Origin: CAZUCD01 sp964618855
GTDB taxonomy: Bacteria; Sumerlaeota; Sumerlaeia; SLMS01; JANRJK01
Length of the DNA: 47,832 bases
Assembly: GCA_964618855.1 (NCBI GenBank)
Contig: CAZUCD010000006.1
Span: forward strand, 1-47,832
Direction of reading: 5' to 3'
The translations under genes were made by a program, and so were the position numbers. Positions 8,428 to 16,396 of the stretch are shown here, one piece after another. The notes under the pieces are model-generated. The model worked only from the letters and a program-made list of their open reading frames with translations. It ran no database searches and was not told the DNA's origin. The first letter of the stretch is position 1. Each line of letters begins with the position of its first letter.

Positions 8428-10107
8428 ATGGACGCCACAGCCGCCGACAGCACCCAGCGCCCACCGGGTCCGCCCGGCGTGGGGGAGGACTCCCTGCCCG
8501 GCATTTCCTCTGCCATCCAGCGGATCAACCGGACCATTCGCGAGTACGCGTCGACAAACGGTTTGGTGTTTCTTTCCGGAGAACGAGGATCAGAAAAGTC
8601 TCTCGCCGCGAAGCTCCTCCACCACCACAGCCAGCGCGCGTCGAAGCCCCTCGGGCGGCTCCGAGTCTCGTGGAAGCTGCCCCCGGAGCTGCTCCAGCAC
8701 GCCGAGATGTGCCGCGAGGGGACGCTGGTCCTCGTCCTTCAGCGCGAGATCCCCATCGACATGCAGTACACGCTCGTCGAGATCGCGTCGCACGGGGTGT
8801 TCGTCGATCCGCTCAGCGGCCAGACGGTGGACTGCCCGAACATGGGCATCGTGCTGCTGACGAGCCAGACCCTCGAGGAATTGGCGGGCCTGCGCACGGG
8901 GACGGTCCTGCCGGAGCTCAAGGAGCTCCTCGAAACGCGGCAGATCGTGATCCCGCCGCTGCGCAAGCGCCCGGAGGACATCCCCGCCCTCGTGCGCTAT
9001 GCAATCTCGCGGGCCCGTGAGACGGGGCGCTGCAAGGTGACCGGCGCGGACGCGCAGGTTCTCGCCCTCTTCAGGCACTGGAGCTGGCCCGGCAACGCGG
9101 AGGACCTGCTCCTCGTGACGGCCCAGGCAGCACTGGCGGCGACTGAGGAGATGATCTCCCTGAAGGACCTGCCCGAGGAGTTCGTCGGGCAGATTCCCCC
9201 CGAGGAGATGGAGGCCGCGCGGCAGGTGCGCATCCCGCGCCCGGCGCGCAAGCCGGTACGCCGCGCCGCCGCGGGGGAGTACCAGCCCGAGCCCACCTCG
9301 AGGGCAATGCCCCCGACCACATTCCTGTCCGACGACGCGACGACCCAGCTCAACTTTCCCCCGCGCGGAATCGAAACCCCGACGCCGATCACCACCCCCG
9401 CAATGTCGGAGGAGACCCCGCTCTACACTCCCTTCGAGGAGGCGATGGTCGGGCAGGGCGGACCGGAGGATCAGGAGCCGGTCTTCGACTCGCACAACGA
9501 GCGCACTCCCGTCCCCGCCGCCGCCCACGGCGCCACCGCCGACGAGGCGGAGACGCAGACCTTCGCCGGGCAGGCGTCGGACCCGGCGGGGACGCCCATG
9601 CTCCCCCGCCGCGTGCTCACCCTGGCGAGACGGCTCGGCACGCAGTCGCAGATTCTCGCGGAGCAGATAGCAGCGGTGAAGGCGGCGGGCGTATCGTCCG
9701 AGGGCGTGCCCAAGCTGCCATCGCAGCCCCCGCAGGCGGAGAACGTCCCGGCGCTGATGGTGGAGGAGGAACTCTACCGCGGATTGGACCTGGTGCTCGC
9801 GCTGCGCAGGCAACTCGCCCTGCTGAACAAGCGCCAGCGCGAGAGCATCCAGACCTTCCGCGACCTCATGCAGCGCCTCAACCTGCGCGCGCCGAGCGGA
9901 GGGGGCGTCGATCCCGAGATCGAGTCGGAGAAGGTCGAACTCGCGCGCCAGCTTCAGTCCATCCGCGAGATCATCGAGCGCGTGGCGGTCAACCTGCCTG
10001 ATGTGAAGGAAGACGTGAACGCACGGGCGGACGAGATGGCGCGGATGGAGGCGCTCGCCGAGTCGACTTCCGAGAACATCCGCCTCGTGAGCCCGGCCGA
10101 GGGCTGA
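8428..10107 (+). CDS. Degenerate sigma54-activator-like AAA protein with C-terminal coiled coil
   Basis: The open frame begins at 8239, but ATG 8428 (559 residues) is preferred because upstream sequence holds palindromes and reads as non-coding. Residues of about 25-235 align with the sigma54-interaction AAA domain but are decayed. Walker A is GERGSEKS (51-58) instead of GESGTGKE. The Walker B acidic pair is replaced by Val103-Leu104 in GTLVLVLQREIP. The GAFTGA segment is absent. Sensor II WPGNVREL reads WPGNAEDL, with Glu225 at the Arg position. PPLRKRPEDIP (176-186) is intact. There is no Fis-type DNA-binding domain. A Pro/Thr-rich linker leads to a predicted coiled coil over the last 150 residues. 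It is unlikely to hydrolyse ATP or activate sigma54, and may be a scaffold or kinase partner. Confidence 0.8.
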   Translation: MDATAADSTQRPPGPPGVGEDSLPGISSAIQRINRTIREYASTNGLVFLSGERGSEKSLAAKLLHHHSQRASKPLGRLRVSWKLPPELLQHAEMCREGTLVLVLQREIPIDMQYTLVEIASHGVFVDPLSGQTVDCPNMGIVLLTSQTLEELAGLRTGTVLPELKELLETRQIVIPPLRKRPEDIPALVRYAISRARETGRCKVTGADAQVLALFRHWSWPGNAEDLLLVTAQAALAATEEMISLKDLPEEFVGQIPPEEMEAARQVRIPRPARKPVRRAAAGEYQPEPTSRAMPPTTFLSDDATTQLNFPPRGIETPTPITTPAMSEETPLYTPFEEAMVGQGGPEDQEPVFDSHNERTPVPAAAHGATADEAETQTFAGQASDPAGTPMLPRRVLTLARRLGTQSQILAEQIAAVKAAGVSSEGVPKLPSQPPQAENVPALMVEEELYRGLDLVLALRRQLALLNKRQRESIQTFRDLMQRLNLRAPSGGGVDPEIESEKVELARQLQSIREIIERVAVNLPDVKEDVNARADEMARMEALAESTSENIRLVSPAEG

Positions 10108-10115
10108 GCATCAGG

Positions 10116-11738
10116 TCAGCCGGGCTGGGGCCGGAGGGATCCGTCCACGGTCCGGAGCGGGAACCCAACGCGCGCAAAGGGCGACTTTTCCGGCGCAGCC
10201 CGCCACCCAAGCACAAGCAGTCCGAGTGGGAGCCCGACCGAGAGGAGCAGGGATGCCAGCGCGCGCGGCTTCGAGGCCGTGAGCACTTTTCCCTCCAGCC
10301 GGTCCGGCACCAAAGTGGTCACCTGGAGGGCATAGAAGCGGCGCAGGAACTCGAACTGGGTGATGCGAACCTCCTGCGAGGGGGAGGGCCCGGGGACCTG
10401 CGGATCGACAAGGGAAACGGGCATGCTGAGGGCGACGCCAATCAGGCCGGCCACGAGGGTGATGCGCCAACCGTGGACCTCCGCCCAGGTGGGTTGCGGT
10501 GCGCCCTTCATCTCGCTGGGTGCGCGTAGGAACTCCCCCACGCCCATGACCAGGAACGGGACGGCCGGAAGCATGAAGCGCGGCCCCATCGCCCATCCAC
10601 CCCACCACATGTAATACCCGGCGTTGAACAACAGGTAGCCGCCGAGCATGGCCAGGCCGGTCCATCCCAGGAGGCGGCGCTTGCCCATCGAGCGCGTGCC
10701 CAGCGCGCACCCCACCGCGCCGACGAGGAACATGGGAGTCCAAAAGAAGAGTCCCCGATACGGGTGCACCATGATGTGGAGGAGCGCCGACAGGTCCGGT
10801 GTGCCCACGCCCATGATGCCGCGCGCCATGCCCTCGCGAAACTCGTCGAGGACCTCGAATTGGTACGGCAGCGAAAGCGTGCCGAAGATGTGATGGCAGT
10901 ATGCAGCGAAGAGGCCGGGAGGCGCCGCGAAGAACAGTGCCATCACGAAGGCCAGCCGTGCCGCCCGGCCCGGGGGCGTGGACTCCCCGCGCATCTCCGC
11001 GAAGGAGCGCAATCCTGCAAATCCGGCCTGGTCGAGGAGCCTGAGCAGCGCGAGGACTCCCACCCCGGCCACGGCGATGTTGAACACGAGGTCGCACAGG
11101 AGGGCGTAGCCGAGCAGAAATCCGATCGCCGCGCACTCGCGCTGCTCCAGGCGCTCGCGCGAGGGCCACAGCACAATGTGGAGCGCGGCCAGCAGGCAGG
11201 CGATCCCCGGGGCATAGGGCATGAACAGCGTGGCGTAGCCGAACCACATGCTGCCCAGACAACCCGCCGAGGCCGCGAACAGGGCGCGGCGCGGGGGCGC
11301 GCCCATCCGGGCGAGGATCAGGTAGAGCAGGGCGACGCTGGCCGCCGCGGGGAGGCCCACCGCCCAGACCCGAAGCACGTAGTGCAGCATGTGGATCGGC
11401 AGCGGGGCGTCCCCCCGCGTGAGCAGCCAGGCCGGCGGCAACGCCAGGAGCGAGACGCCGAACGTCTTGTCGCTGTAGAAGTGCCCCTCGTAGAAGGCCT
11501 TGTCCATGGTCTCGTGCGGGGGAACGTCGTGCCACGAATCGATGGCGAACGTCCCCTTGTGGACGACGGCCAGGATCAGGTTCAGTCGCGTGTTGACGTT
11601 CCAGCCGGCGGCGGGATGGTGGACGGACGCCACCGCCAGGAGCGTCGCGAGGAAGAGCCAGAGCGCGCTGCGGCGCAGTTCCCTGGGGACGCCTATGGGG
11701 GACAGGTGAGTCAATGCTGGTCCTTGGGATCGAGACAT
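10116..11738 (-). CDS. GT39/PMT-like membrane glycosyltransferase
   Basis: A polytopic membrane protein of about 540 residues with roughly ten hydrophobic segments. The N-terminal loop contains NTRLNLILAVVHKGTFAID, then GHFYSDK and a GVSLLALPPAWL helix. This pattern is typical of GT-C glycosyltransferases that use polyprenyl-phosphate sugars. Acceptor and sugar cannot be told. The start is uncertain: ATG 11738 or 11741 would overlap the divergent tsaD start by about 25 bases, while a TTG at 11714 would abut it. The stop is 8 bases from the convergent pseudo-AAA gene. Confidence 0.8.
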   Translation of the reverse strand: MSRSQGPALTHLSPIGVPRELRRSALWLFLATLLAVASVHHPAAGWNVNTRLNLILAVVHKGTFAIDSWHDVPPHETMDKAFYEGHFYSDKTFGVSLLALPPAWLLTRGDAPLPIHMLHYVLRVWAVGLPAAASVALLYLILARMGAPPRRALFAASAGCLGSMWFGYATLFMPYAPGIACLLAALHIVLWPSRERLEQRECAAIGFLLGYALLCDLVFNIAVAGVGVLALLRLLDQAGFAGLRSFAEMRGESTPPGRAARLAFVMALFFAAPPGLFAAYCHHIFGTLSLPYQFEVLDEFREGMARGIMGVGTPDLSALLHIMVHPYRGLFFWTPMFLVGAVGCALGTRSMGKRRLLGWTGLAMLGGYLLFNAGYYMWWGGWAMGPRFMLPAVPFLVMGVGEFLRAPSEMKGAPQPTWAEVHGWRITLVAGLIGVALSMPVSLVDPQVPGPSPSQEVRITQFEFLRRFYALQVTTLVPDRLEGKVLTASKPRALASLLLSVGLPLGLLVLGWRAAPEKSPFARVGFPLRTVDGSLRPQPG

Positions 11739-12772
11739 CATGCGACGAGACGGCGGCGGCGGTGGTCGCCGACGGCCGGCGCGTCCTGTCCAACCGCATA
11801 GCCTCTCAGGTCGCGCTGCACGCGCGATATGGGGGCGTCGTCCCCGAGGTGGCAAGCCGGGCCCACGTCGAGGCGGTGATTCCCATGATCGAGGGCGCCC
11901 TCTCCGACGCGGGAATTGGCATGGGGGAGGTGGACGCCATCGCGGTCACCAAGGGACCCGGGCTCGTCGGATGCCTTCTGGTTGGGGTGGAGGCGGCCAA
12001 GTCCCTCGCGGCCGCCCACCGAAAGCCCATCGTCGCGGTGCAGCACATCGCGGGTCACCTCTACAGTCCGTGGATCGGGCGGGAAACGGATGCGTGGGGT
12101 CGGCGGACGGACTCGGAGGTCGAGTTCGAGCCCTACATCGCCTTCGCAGTCAGCGGAGGCCACACGAGCATCGTCGCTGTGAATGCACCCGACGCGCTGG
12201 AAACGCTCGGCGAGACGCTGGACGATGCCGTGGGCGAGGCGTACGACAAGGTGGCGAAGCTGCTCGGCTTCGGCTACCCCGGCGGGCCGTTGATCGACCG
12301 TGCCGCAGAGGGCGGCAACCCGAGGGCTTGGGACTTTCCGCGCCCGCTCGGCGGAACCGTCGGCTACGACTTCTCCTACTCGGGATTGAAGACCTCGGTG
12401 GCGCGCGCGGTGGCGCAGGGGGGCGGGCCGGGAGCATTCGCCTCCGACCCCGCCAGGCTCGCGGACATCTGCGCGTCGTTCCAGGCGGCCGCGGTGGATG
12501 TCCTCCTCGACCGGGCACGCCGCGCGATGCGCTCGCGGGGGGCGCACCGGCTCGCGGTCACGGGGGGGGTCGCCTGCAACAGCGCCGTGCGCGCCCGCTT
12601 CCGCGCGGAGTTTCCGGCGGTGGCGATCCCCGAGCCCGAGTTCTGCACGGACAACGCGGCGATGATCGGCGGGCTTGGGGGAGTACTCCTAGACTCCGGC
12701 CATGCCACGGGACTTAGGATCAACGCGACTCCTGCACTGGCGCTCGACGCCGGAGGCCGCGGATGGCAGTGA
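11714..12772 (+). CDS. tsaD: tRNA threonylcarbamoyladenosine biosynthesis protein TsaD
   Basis: A 352-residue Kae1/TsaD-family protein, usual length. It transfers the threonylcarbamoyl group to A37 of ANN-decoding tRNAs together with TsaB and TsaE, which are not in this window. Visible motifs are the N-terminal LGIETSCDET, GVVPEVASRAH, metal ligands His111 and His115 in HIAGH, VSGGHTS, the DDAVGEAYDKVAKLLG block, VTGGVACNS and CTDNAAMIGG. The start matches the conserved N-terminus, and AGGTGAG lies just upstream. The 3' end overlaps the next gene by 10 bases. Confidence 0.97.
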   Translation: MLVLGIETSCDETAAAVVADGRRVLSNRIASQVALHARYGGVVPEVASRAHVEAVIPMIEGALSDAGIGMGEVDAIAVTKGPGLVGCLLVGVEAAKSLAAAHRKPIVAVQHIAGHLYSPWIGRETDAWGRRTDSEVEFEPYIAFAVSGGHTSIVAVNAPDALETLGETLDDAVGEAYDKVAKLLGFGYPGGPLIDRAAEGGNPRAWDFPRPLGGTVGYDFSYSGLKTSVARAVAQGGGPGAFASDPARLADICASFQAAAVDVLLDRARRAMRSRGAHRLAVTGGVACNSAVRARFRAEFPAVAIPEPEFCTDNAAMIGGLGGVLLDSGHATGLRINATPALALDAGGRGWQ

Positions 12773-13656
12773 CAAGCCCGGAGGGTGCCTGGTTGGTGCT
12801 CGGCCGCCAGTTGGTGCCGCCGACGCCGGCGATGATCGACGCGCTCGCGGCGGAGCTTGAGCTGGATCCCTACTCGAGCCGCCAAAAGCTCATGGTGCCT
12901 TCGCCCCTCATCCTCCGGCGTGAGAAGTCGGTCGATGCGGCCGAGCGCGCGTCCCAAAGGCTGCGTGAGGGGGGCATGGTGGCCTTCTCGGTATCGGAGC
13001 AGGTGCTGGCATCGCTCCAGCCGCGGGAGGTCCGGCTCCTCTCCCCCGCCAAGGGTGGGTTCGACGCCGAACTCGCCGACGGATCCACGGCCGCGATTGC
13101 GGTGAAGTCCATCTTCCTGCTGGTTCGCGCGCAGCTCAAGTCGCAGGTGGTTCGCGAAACCGACCAGTCCGACCCGCTGCTCGGCTCCGTATCGAGTTAT
13201 CGGGAGACGACTTCGTCGAAGACGGCCCAGGTGCTCGACATCCACGCCGTCGGGGAGCGGGGATTCTACCGGATCGCCGAGGATACGTTCGACTTTGCGC
13301 GCCTCTATCCCGGACGGACGGCCACGTCGGCGCCAATGATGGCAAAGGTGGTGCAGTGGGTGCGGGAGGCGGCGCCCAACGCGCCGTTTTGCGACGACTT
13401 CAACGCGGCGCGCGGGCTGCTCGGCACGACGCGCACCCTGCTCGACGGTGCATCGCTCCTGCAGGAGGCGTGGTTCGCGCGCCCGTTCCACTCGCGCATG
13501 AGCGTCCAGCGCTCGCGCGTGACGCTCGAGTCCGACCACATGGCGTTCAACCTGTACAGCGCCCTCTCGCGCCTTCAGGCGCTGCTCCCCGCCGTGGCCT
13601 TCCCGGACCACCGGCCTTCCTCGCAGGATCCTTCCACCCACAAGTCGGCCGGGTAG
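12763..13656 (+). CDS. Conserved-looking protein of unknown function
   Basis: A 297-residue soluble protein with no signal peptide or membrane helix. It starts inside the tsaD 3' end (10-base overlap), so the two are co-transcribed. I do not recognise the family. Residues of about 45-75 (RREKSVDAAERASQRLREGG) look like the helix of a small alpha/beta domain. Residues of about 160-285 contain GFYRIAEDTFDFARLY and, near the end, DHMAFNLYS. Both have counterparts in the protein encoded at 25658-27484 (HFRFQEGSFNF and EDEFNCYN), suggesting a shared domain. Confidence 0.75.
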   Translation: MAVTSPEGAWLVLGRQLVPPTPAMIDALAAELELDPYSSRQKLMVPSPLILRREKSVDAAERASQRLREGGMVAFSVSEQVLASLQPREVRLLSPAKGGFDAELADGSTAAIAVKSIFLLVRAQLKSQVVRETDQSDPLLGSVSSYRETTSSKTAQVLDIHAVGERGFYRIAEDTFDFARLYPGRTATSAPMMAKVVQWVREAAPNAPFCDDFNAARGLLGTTRTLLDGASLLQEAWFARPFHSRMSVQRSRVTLESDHMAFNLYSALSRLQALLPAVAFPDHRPSSQDPSTHKSAG

Positions 13657-13666
13657 GCTGGAAAGC

Positions 13667-13741
13667 GGGGACCGGGGATCGGGGGCGGGGAACCGACCCC
13701 TCGATCAGCAACCGGCCCCCGGCCTCCGACCTCCGGTCCCC
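13667..13741. terminator. Long GC-rich inverted repeat between convergent genes
   Basis: GGGGACCGG at 13667-13675 pairs with CCGGTCCCC at 13733-13741, and the inner GGGGGC at 13681-13686 pairs with GCCCCC at 13715-13720. It lies between the stops of the unknown gene (13656, +) and glnA (13746, -), so it could terminate both. There is no clear U-tract, so termination activity is inferred from position and structure. Confidence 0.45.
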
Positions 13742-13745
13742 TGCA

Positions 13746-15173
13746 TCAGGCATCCGCGTACATGAAGAACTCGTAGGGGTGTGGACGAATCCTGATCGGA
13801 TCGATTTCGTTCTTAGTCTTCCACTCGATCCAGGTCGAGATCAGGTCCTCGCTGAAGACGCCGCCACGGAGGAGGAACTGGTGGTCCTCCTCGAGGGCCT
13901 CGATGGACTCCGTGAGGGAGCCGCATGCCTTCGGGACGATGGCGGCCTCCTCCGGCGGGAGGTCATAGATGTTCTTGTCGAGGGCCGGTCCGGGATCGAC
14001 CTTGTTCAGGACGCCGTCGATGCCGGCCATGAGGATCGCCGAGAACGCGAGGTAGGGGTTGGCGAGGGGGTCCGGGCAGCGAAACTCGACGCGGCGGGCC
14101 TTCTCGCTCGTGTGGCTGACGGGAATGCGGATCGCCGCCGACCTGTTGCGGGCCGAGTAGGCGAGGTTGACCGGCGCCTCGTAGCCCGGCACGAGGCGGC
14201 GGTAGCTGTTCGTGGTCGGGTTCGTGAACGCGAGGAGGGCGCGCGCGTGGCGCAGGATGCCGCCGATGAAATGGAGGGCGAACTCGCTCAGACCCGCATA
14301 CTTGTCCCCCGCCATCAGGTTCTTGCCACCCTTCCAGATGGAGAAGTGGGTGTGCATCCCGGAACCATTGTCGCCGAACAGGGGCTTGGGCATGAAGTTG
14401 GCCACGAGCCCGTGCTGGCGCGCGACCTGCTTCACGATGTACTTGTAGAGGGCGGACTTGTCGGCCATGCGCAGGAGGGAGTCGAAGCGCATGTCGATCT
14501 CGCACTGGCCGGCAGTGGCGACCTCGTGGTGGTGCGTCTCGATGTCGATCCCGGCGTCCATCATGCGCAGGACCATCTCGCTGCGGATGTCCTGGAGGGC
14601 ATCAACCGGGGGGAGGGGGAAGTAGCCCTCCTTGTTGCGGATCTTGCCGCCGAGGTTCGGGTGCCCCATGTCGAGCCGGTCATCCTTGGCGGTGTTCCAG
14701 ACGCCCTCCGGCGAGTCGACGAAGTGCATGCTGCTGTTCTGGTCGTATTTGTAGCGCAGTTCGCTGAAGAGGAAGAACTCGAGTTCCGGGCCGACATAGG
14801 CGACCTCCCCGACGCCGCTGGACTTGAGGAAGGTCTCGGCCTTGAGCGCAACGTTGCGCGGATCGCGGTTGTACTTCTCCCGCGTGAGGGGGTCCGCAAC
14901 GGAACAGACGAGCACGAGCGTCGGCTGCTGGGAGAATGGGTCGATGAGGGCGGTCTCGGGATCGGGGATCGCGATCATGTCGGACGCCTCGATGCCGCGC
15001 CATCCCCTGATCGAGGACCCGTCAAACCCGTGCCCGTCGGCGAAGAGCTCCTCGTTGAGCTCATGGACGGGTATGGTGAAGTGCTGCTGCGTGCCGAGGA
15101 GGTCCATAAGGCGGAGATCGACGAACTTCACGCCTTTCTCATGGGCCATGTGGATCACTTCGGTGGGTTTCAT
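13746..15173 (-). CDS. glnA: Glutamine synthetase, type I
   Basis: A 475-residue glutamine synthetase, making glutamine from glutamate, ammonia and ATP. Visible features are DGSSIRGW, the metal-site segment GPELEFFLF, GYFPLPP, HHHEVATAGQCEID, NGSGMHTHFS, NPTTNSYRRLVPGYEAPVNL and the C-terminal EFRCPDP region. NIYDLPPEE keeps Tyr403, the position adenylylated in GSI-beta enzymes, so covalent control by GlnE is possible although glnE is not in the window. A good ribosome site (GGAGG) lies about 9 bases before the ATG. It lies downstream of rpmA but is separated from it by a strong terminator, so it is probably transcribed separately. Confidence 0.97.
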   Translation of the reverse strand: MKPTEVIHMAHEKGVKFVDLRLMDLLGTQQHFTIPVHELNEELFADGHGFDGSSIRGWRGIEASDMIAIPDPETALIDPFSQQPTLVLVCSVADPLTREKYNRDPRNVALKAETFLKSSGVGEVAYVGPELEFFLFSELRYKYDQNSSMHFVDSPEGVWNTAKDDRLDMGHPNLGGKIRNKEGYFPLPPVDALQDIRSEMVLRMMDAGIDIETHHHEVATAGQCEIDMRFDSLLRMADKSALYKYIVKQVARQHGLVANFMPKPLFGDNGSGMHTHFSIWKGGKNLMAGDKYAGLSEFALHFIGGILRHARALLAFTNPTTNSYRRLVPGYEAPVNLAYSARNRSAAIRIPVSHTSEKARRVEFRCPDPLANPYLAFSAILMAGIDGVLNKVDPGPALDKNIYDLPPEEAAIVPKACGSLTESIEALEEDHQFLLRGGVFSEDLISTWIEWKTKNEIDPIRIRPHPYEFFMYADA

Positions 15174-15225
15174 CGGGGAAATCCTCCGGGGTCGGGAAGG
15201 GGAATTGGATGGAGCGGGCTACGGG

Positions 15226-15264
15226 GATTGGGGTCCTACGGCGCGGCTGGCACCGGCCCCAATC
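15226..15264 (-). promoter_or_regulatory. Inverted repeat in the glnA leader
   Basis: GATTGGGG (minus strand, 15264-15257) and CCCCAATC (15233-15226) form a perfect 8-base inverted repeat with a 23-base loop. It lies between the rpmA terminator and glnA, 52 bases upstream of the glnA ATG. It may be an operator or a leader hairpin. It does not match a nitrogen regulator site that I know. Confidence 0.35.
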
Positions 15265-15271
15265 AAAATGA

Positions 15272-15299
15272 AAGCGGCGGCTCGTGCGAGCCGCCGCTT
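15272..15299 (-). terminator. Rho-independent terminator after rpmA
   Basis: A perfect 13-base stem, AAGCGGCGGCTCG/CGAGCCGCCGCTT, has a 2-base loop and is followed on the minus strand by TTTCATTTTG. It lies 36 bases past the rpmA stop and separates rplU-rpmA from glnA. Confidence 0.85.
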
Positions 15300-15334
15300 A
15301 ATCGTTTCAGCCTGTCCCGCTGGACCCTTTCGGA

Positions 15335-15607
15335 TCAGGCGGACGCCTCCGCGACTTCGGGGACGATATGGACGATCCGGCGTCCGCTCTTCTTCTGCTC
15401 GAACCGGACGCGGCCGGTCTCCTTGGCGAAGAGGGTGTAGTCGCGGCCCTGGCCGACGAACTTGCCGGGGTACCAGCGGTTGCCGCGCTGGCGGATCAGG
15501 ATGGAGCCAGCCGGGACGAGCTTGCCGTCCGGTTCCTTGGCGCCGAGCCGTTGGGAATTGGAGTCGCGCCCGTTGCGTGTGGAGCCGACGCCCTTTTTGT
15601 GTGCCAT
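15335..15607 (-). CDS. rpmA: 50S ribosomal protein L27
   Basis: A 90-residue L27 with the family N-terminus MAHKKGVGSTRNGRDSNSQR and the core ILIRQRGNRWYPGKFVGQGRDYTLFA. The protein starts directly with the mature form; there is no Firmicutes-type cleavable extension. It lies 18 bases downstream of rplU, the normal L21-L27 order. The usual downstream obg gene is not present here; glnA follows after a terminator. Confidence 0.97.
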   Translation of the reverse strand: MAHKKGVGSTRNGRDSNSQRLGAKEPDGKLVPAGSILIRQRGNRWYPGKFVGQGRDYTLFAKETGRVRFEQKKSGRRIVHIVPEVAEASA

Positions 15608-15625
15608 GGTGGGTTGACTCTCCTG

Positions 15626-15967
15626 TTACTTGGTGGCGGGGGTGAGATCCGTGCCGTTGAGCGTGATGGCGCGGATGTAGAGCTGGGTGAAATCCTGGCG
15701 GTGGCCCTTGCGGCGCTCGGCGCCGTGGCGGCGCGTGAACTTGAAGACGCGGACCTTCTCGCCACGTGCGTGGCGCGAGACCTTGACCTTCACGGCGGCG
15801 CCGGATACCAGCGGCGATCCGACGTGGAAATCCTCACCATTGCGGAGGGCGAGCACGTTTTCGAGCGTGAGCTCCGTGCCAACTTCCGCGTCCATGAGGG
15901 GAACTTCGATGGAGTCGCCGGGAGCCACGCGGTACTGGTGGTTTCCCTGGCGGAGAACGGCGTACAT
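15626..15967 (-). CDS. rplU: 50S ribosomal protein L21
   Basis: A 113-residue L21 starting MYAVLRQGNHQYRV, the family N-terminus, with the C-terminal FKFTRRHGAERRKGHRQDFTQLYI block. The frame is open to 16027, but the conserved start is ATG 15967, preceded by AGGAAGG about 13 bases upstream. It is first in the rplU-rpmA unit. Both proteins sit in the large ribosomal subunit. Confidence 0.97.
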   Translation of the reverse strand: MYAVLRQGNHQYRVAPGDSIEVPLMDAEVGTELTLENVLALRNGEDFHVGSPLVSGAAVKVKVSRHARGEKVRVFKFTRRHGAERRKGHRQDFTQLYIRAITLNGTDLTPATK

Positions 15968-16396
15968 GGCGTCTTGGGGTTTCCTTCCTGAAGAGTTGGG
16001 GCCAGGGGGCGGCCATGGTTGCCCCACCGGCGAAGCGCAGGAGTCAACGCGCCCCGGGCAGGGCGCGTCAACTCGTTTCGAGTGGGACTTCAGGGGCCGG
16101 GGTCTTCGGGCCTTGGCGCCTGCGTGGGACTATCGTGGCCGGTTGGTGGTGGGGAGGTGGCTGCGCGTGCCTTCTCCGCGCCCTCCGCCGGAGGAGGTCC
16201 CACGTGGTCGCCTCCTTTCCTCAGAGGTTCCTTCGGTGGAGTCGCAAAGAGTTCAGCGCCCCCCGGATCGCGGTTTCCCGCCGTCGGGCTGGGCGTGATT
16301 TCGAGCAAGGCCAGCTCGACTTCGCGCCGCCACCGTTTGTCGAGGCCGAGAATGCGGGCTGCAGGGACTCGCAGGCGCCTGAAAGACTAAGGTTCG
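15968..16396. other. Non-coding region upstream of rplU
   Basis: About 430 bases between rplU and the end of trkH. Short frames here read as low-complexity Pro/Ala/Arg translations and are not believed. The rplU-proximal part holds an imperfect inverted repeat at 16041-16074 (12 of 14 bases matched) with TTGAC boxes on the minus strand. This is probably the rplU promoter or leader. In the rest, to 16396, I see no feature. Confidence 0.6.
16042..16071 (-). promoter_or_regulatory. Candidate rplU promoter: TTGACGCGCCC box in a dyad
   Basis: On the minus strand TTGACGCGCCC (16071-16061) resembles a -35 element, and a second TTGACT lies at 16047-16042. They form part of an inverted repeat about 75-105 bases before rplU. 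The same 11-mer occurs upstream of typA (20849-20839). No clear -10 hexamer is visible at standard spacing. Confidence 0.35.

Noticed and set aside
15240..15270. Possible sigma54 promoter near glnA (TGGCAC on the plus strand)
   Set aside because: It faces away from glnA, and the -12 element is missing.
13356..15440. Plus-strand open frame of about 690 codons across glnA
   Set aside because: It is antisense to glnA, whose motifs are unmistakable, and its translation shows no recognisable domain.
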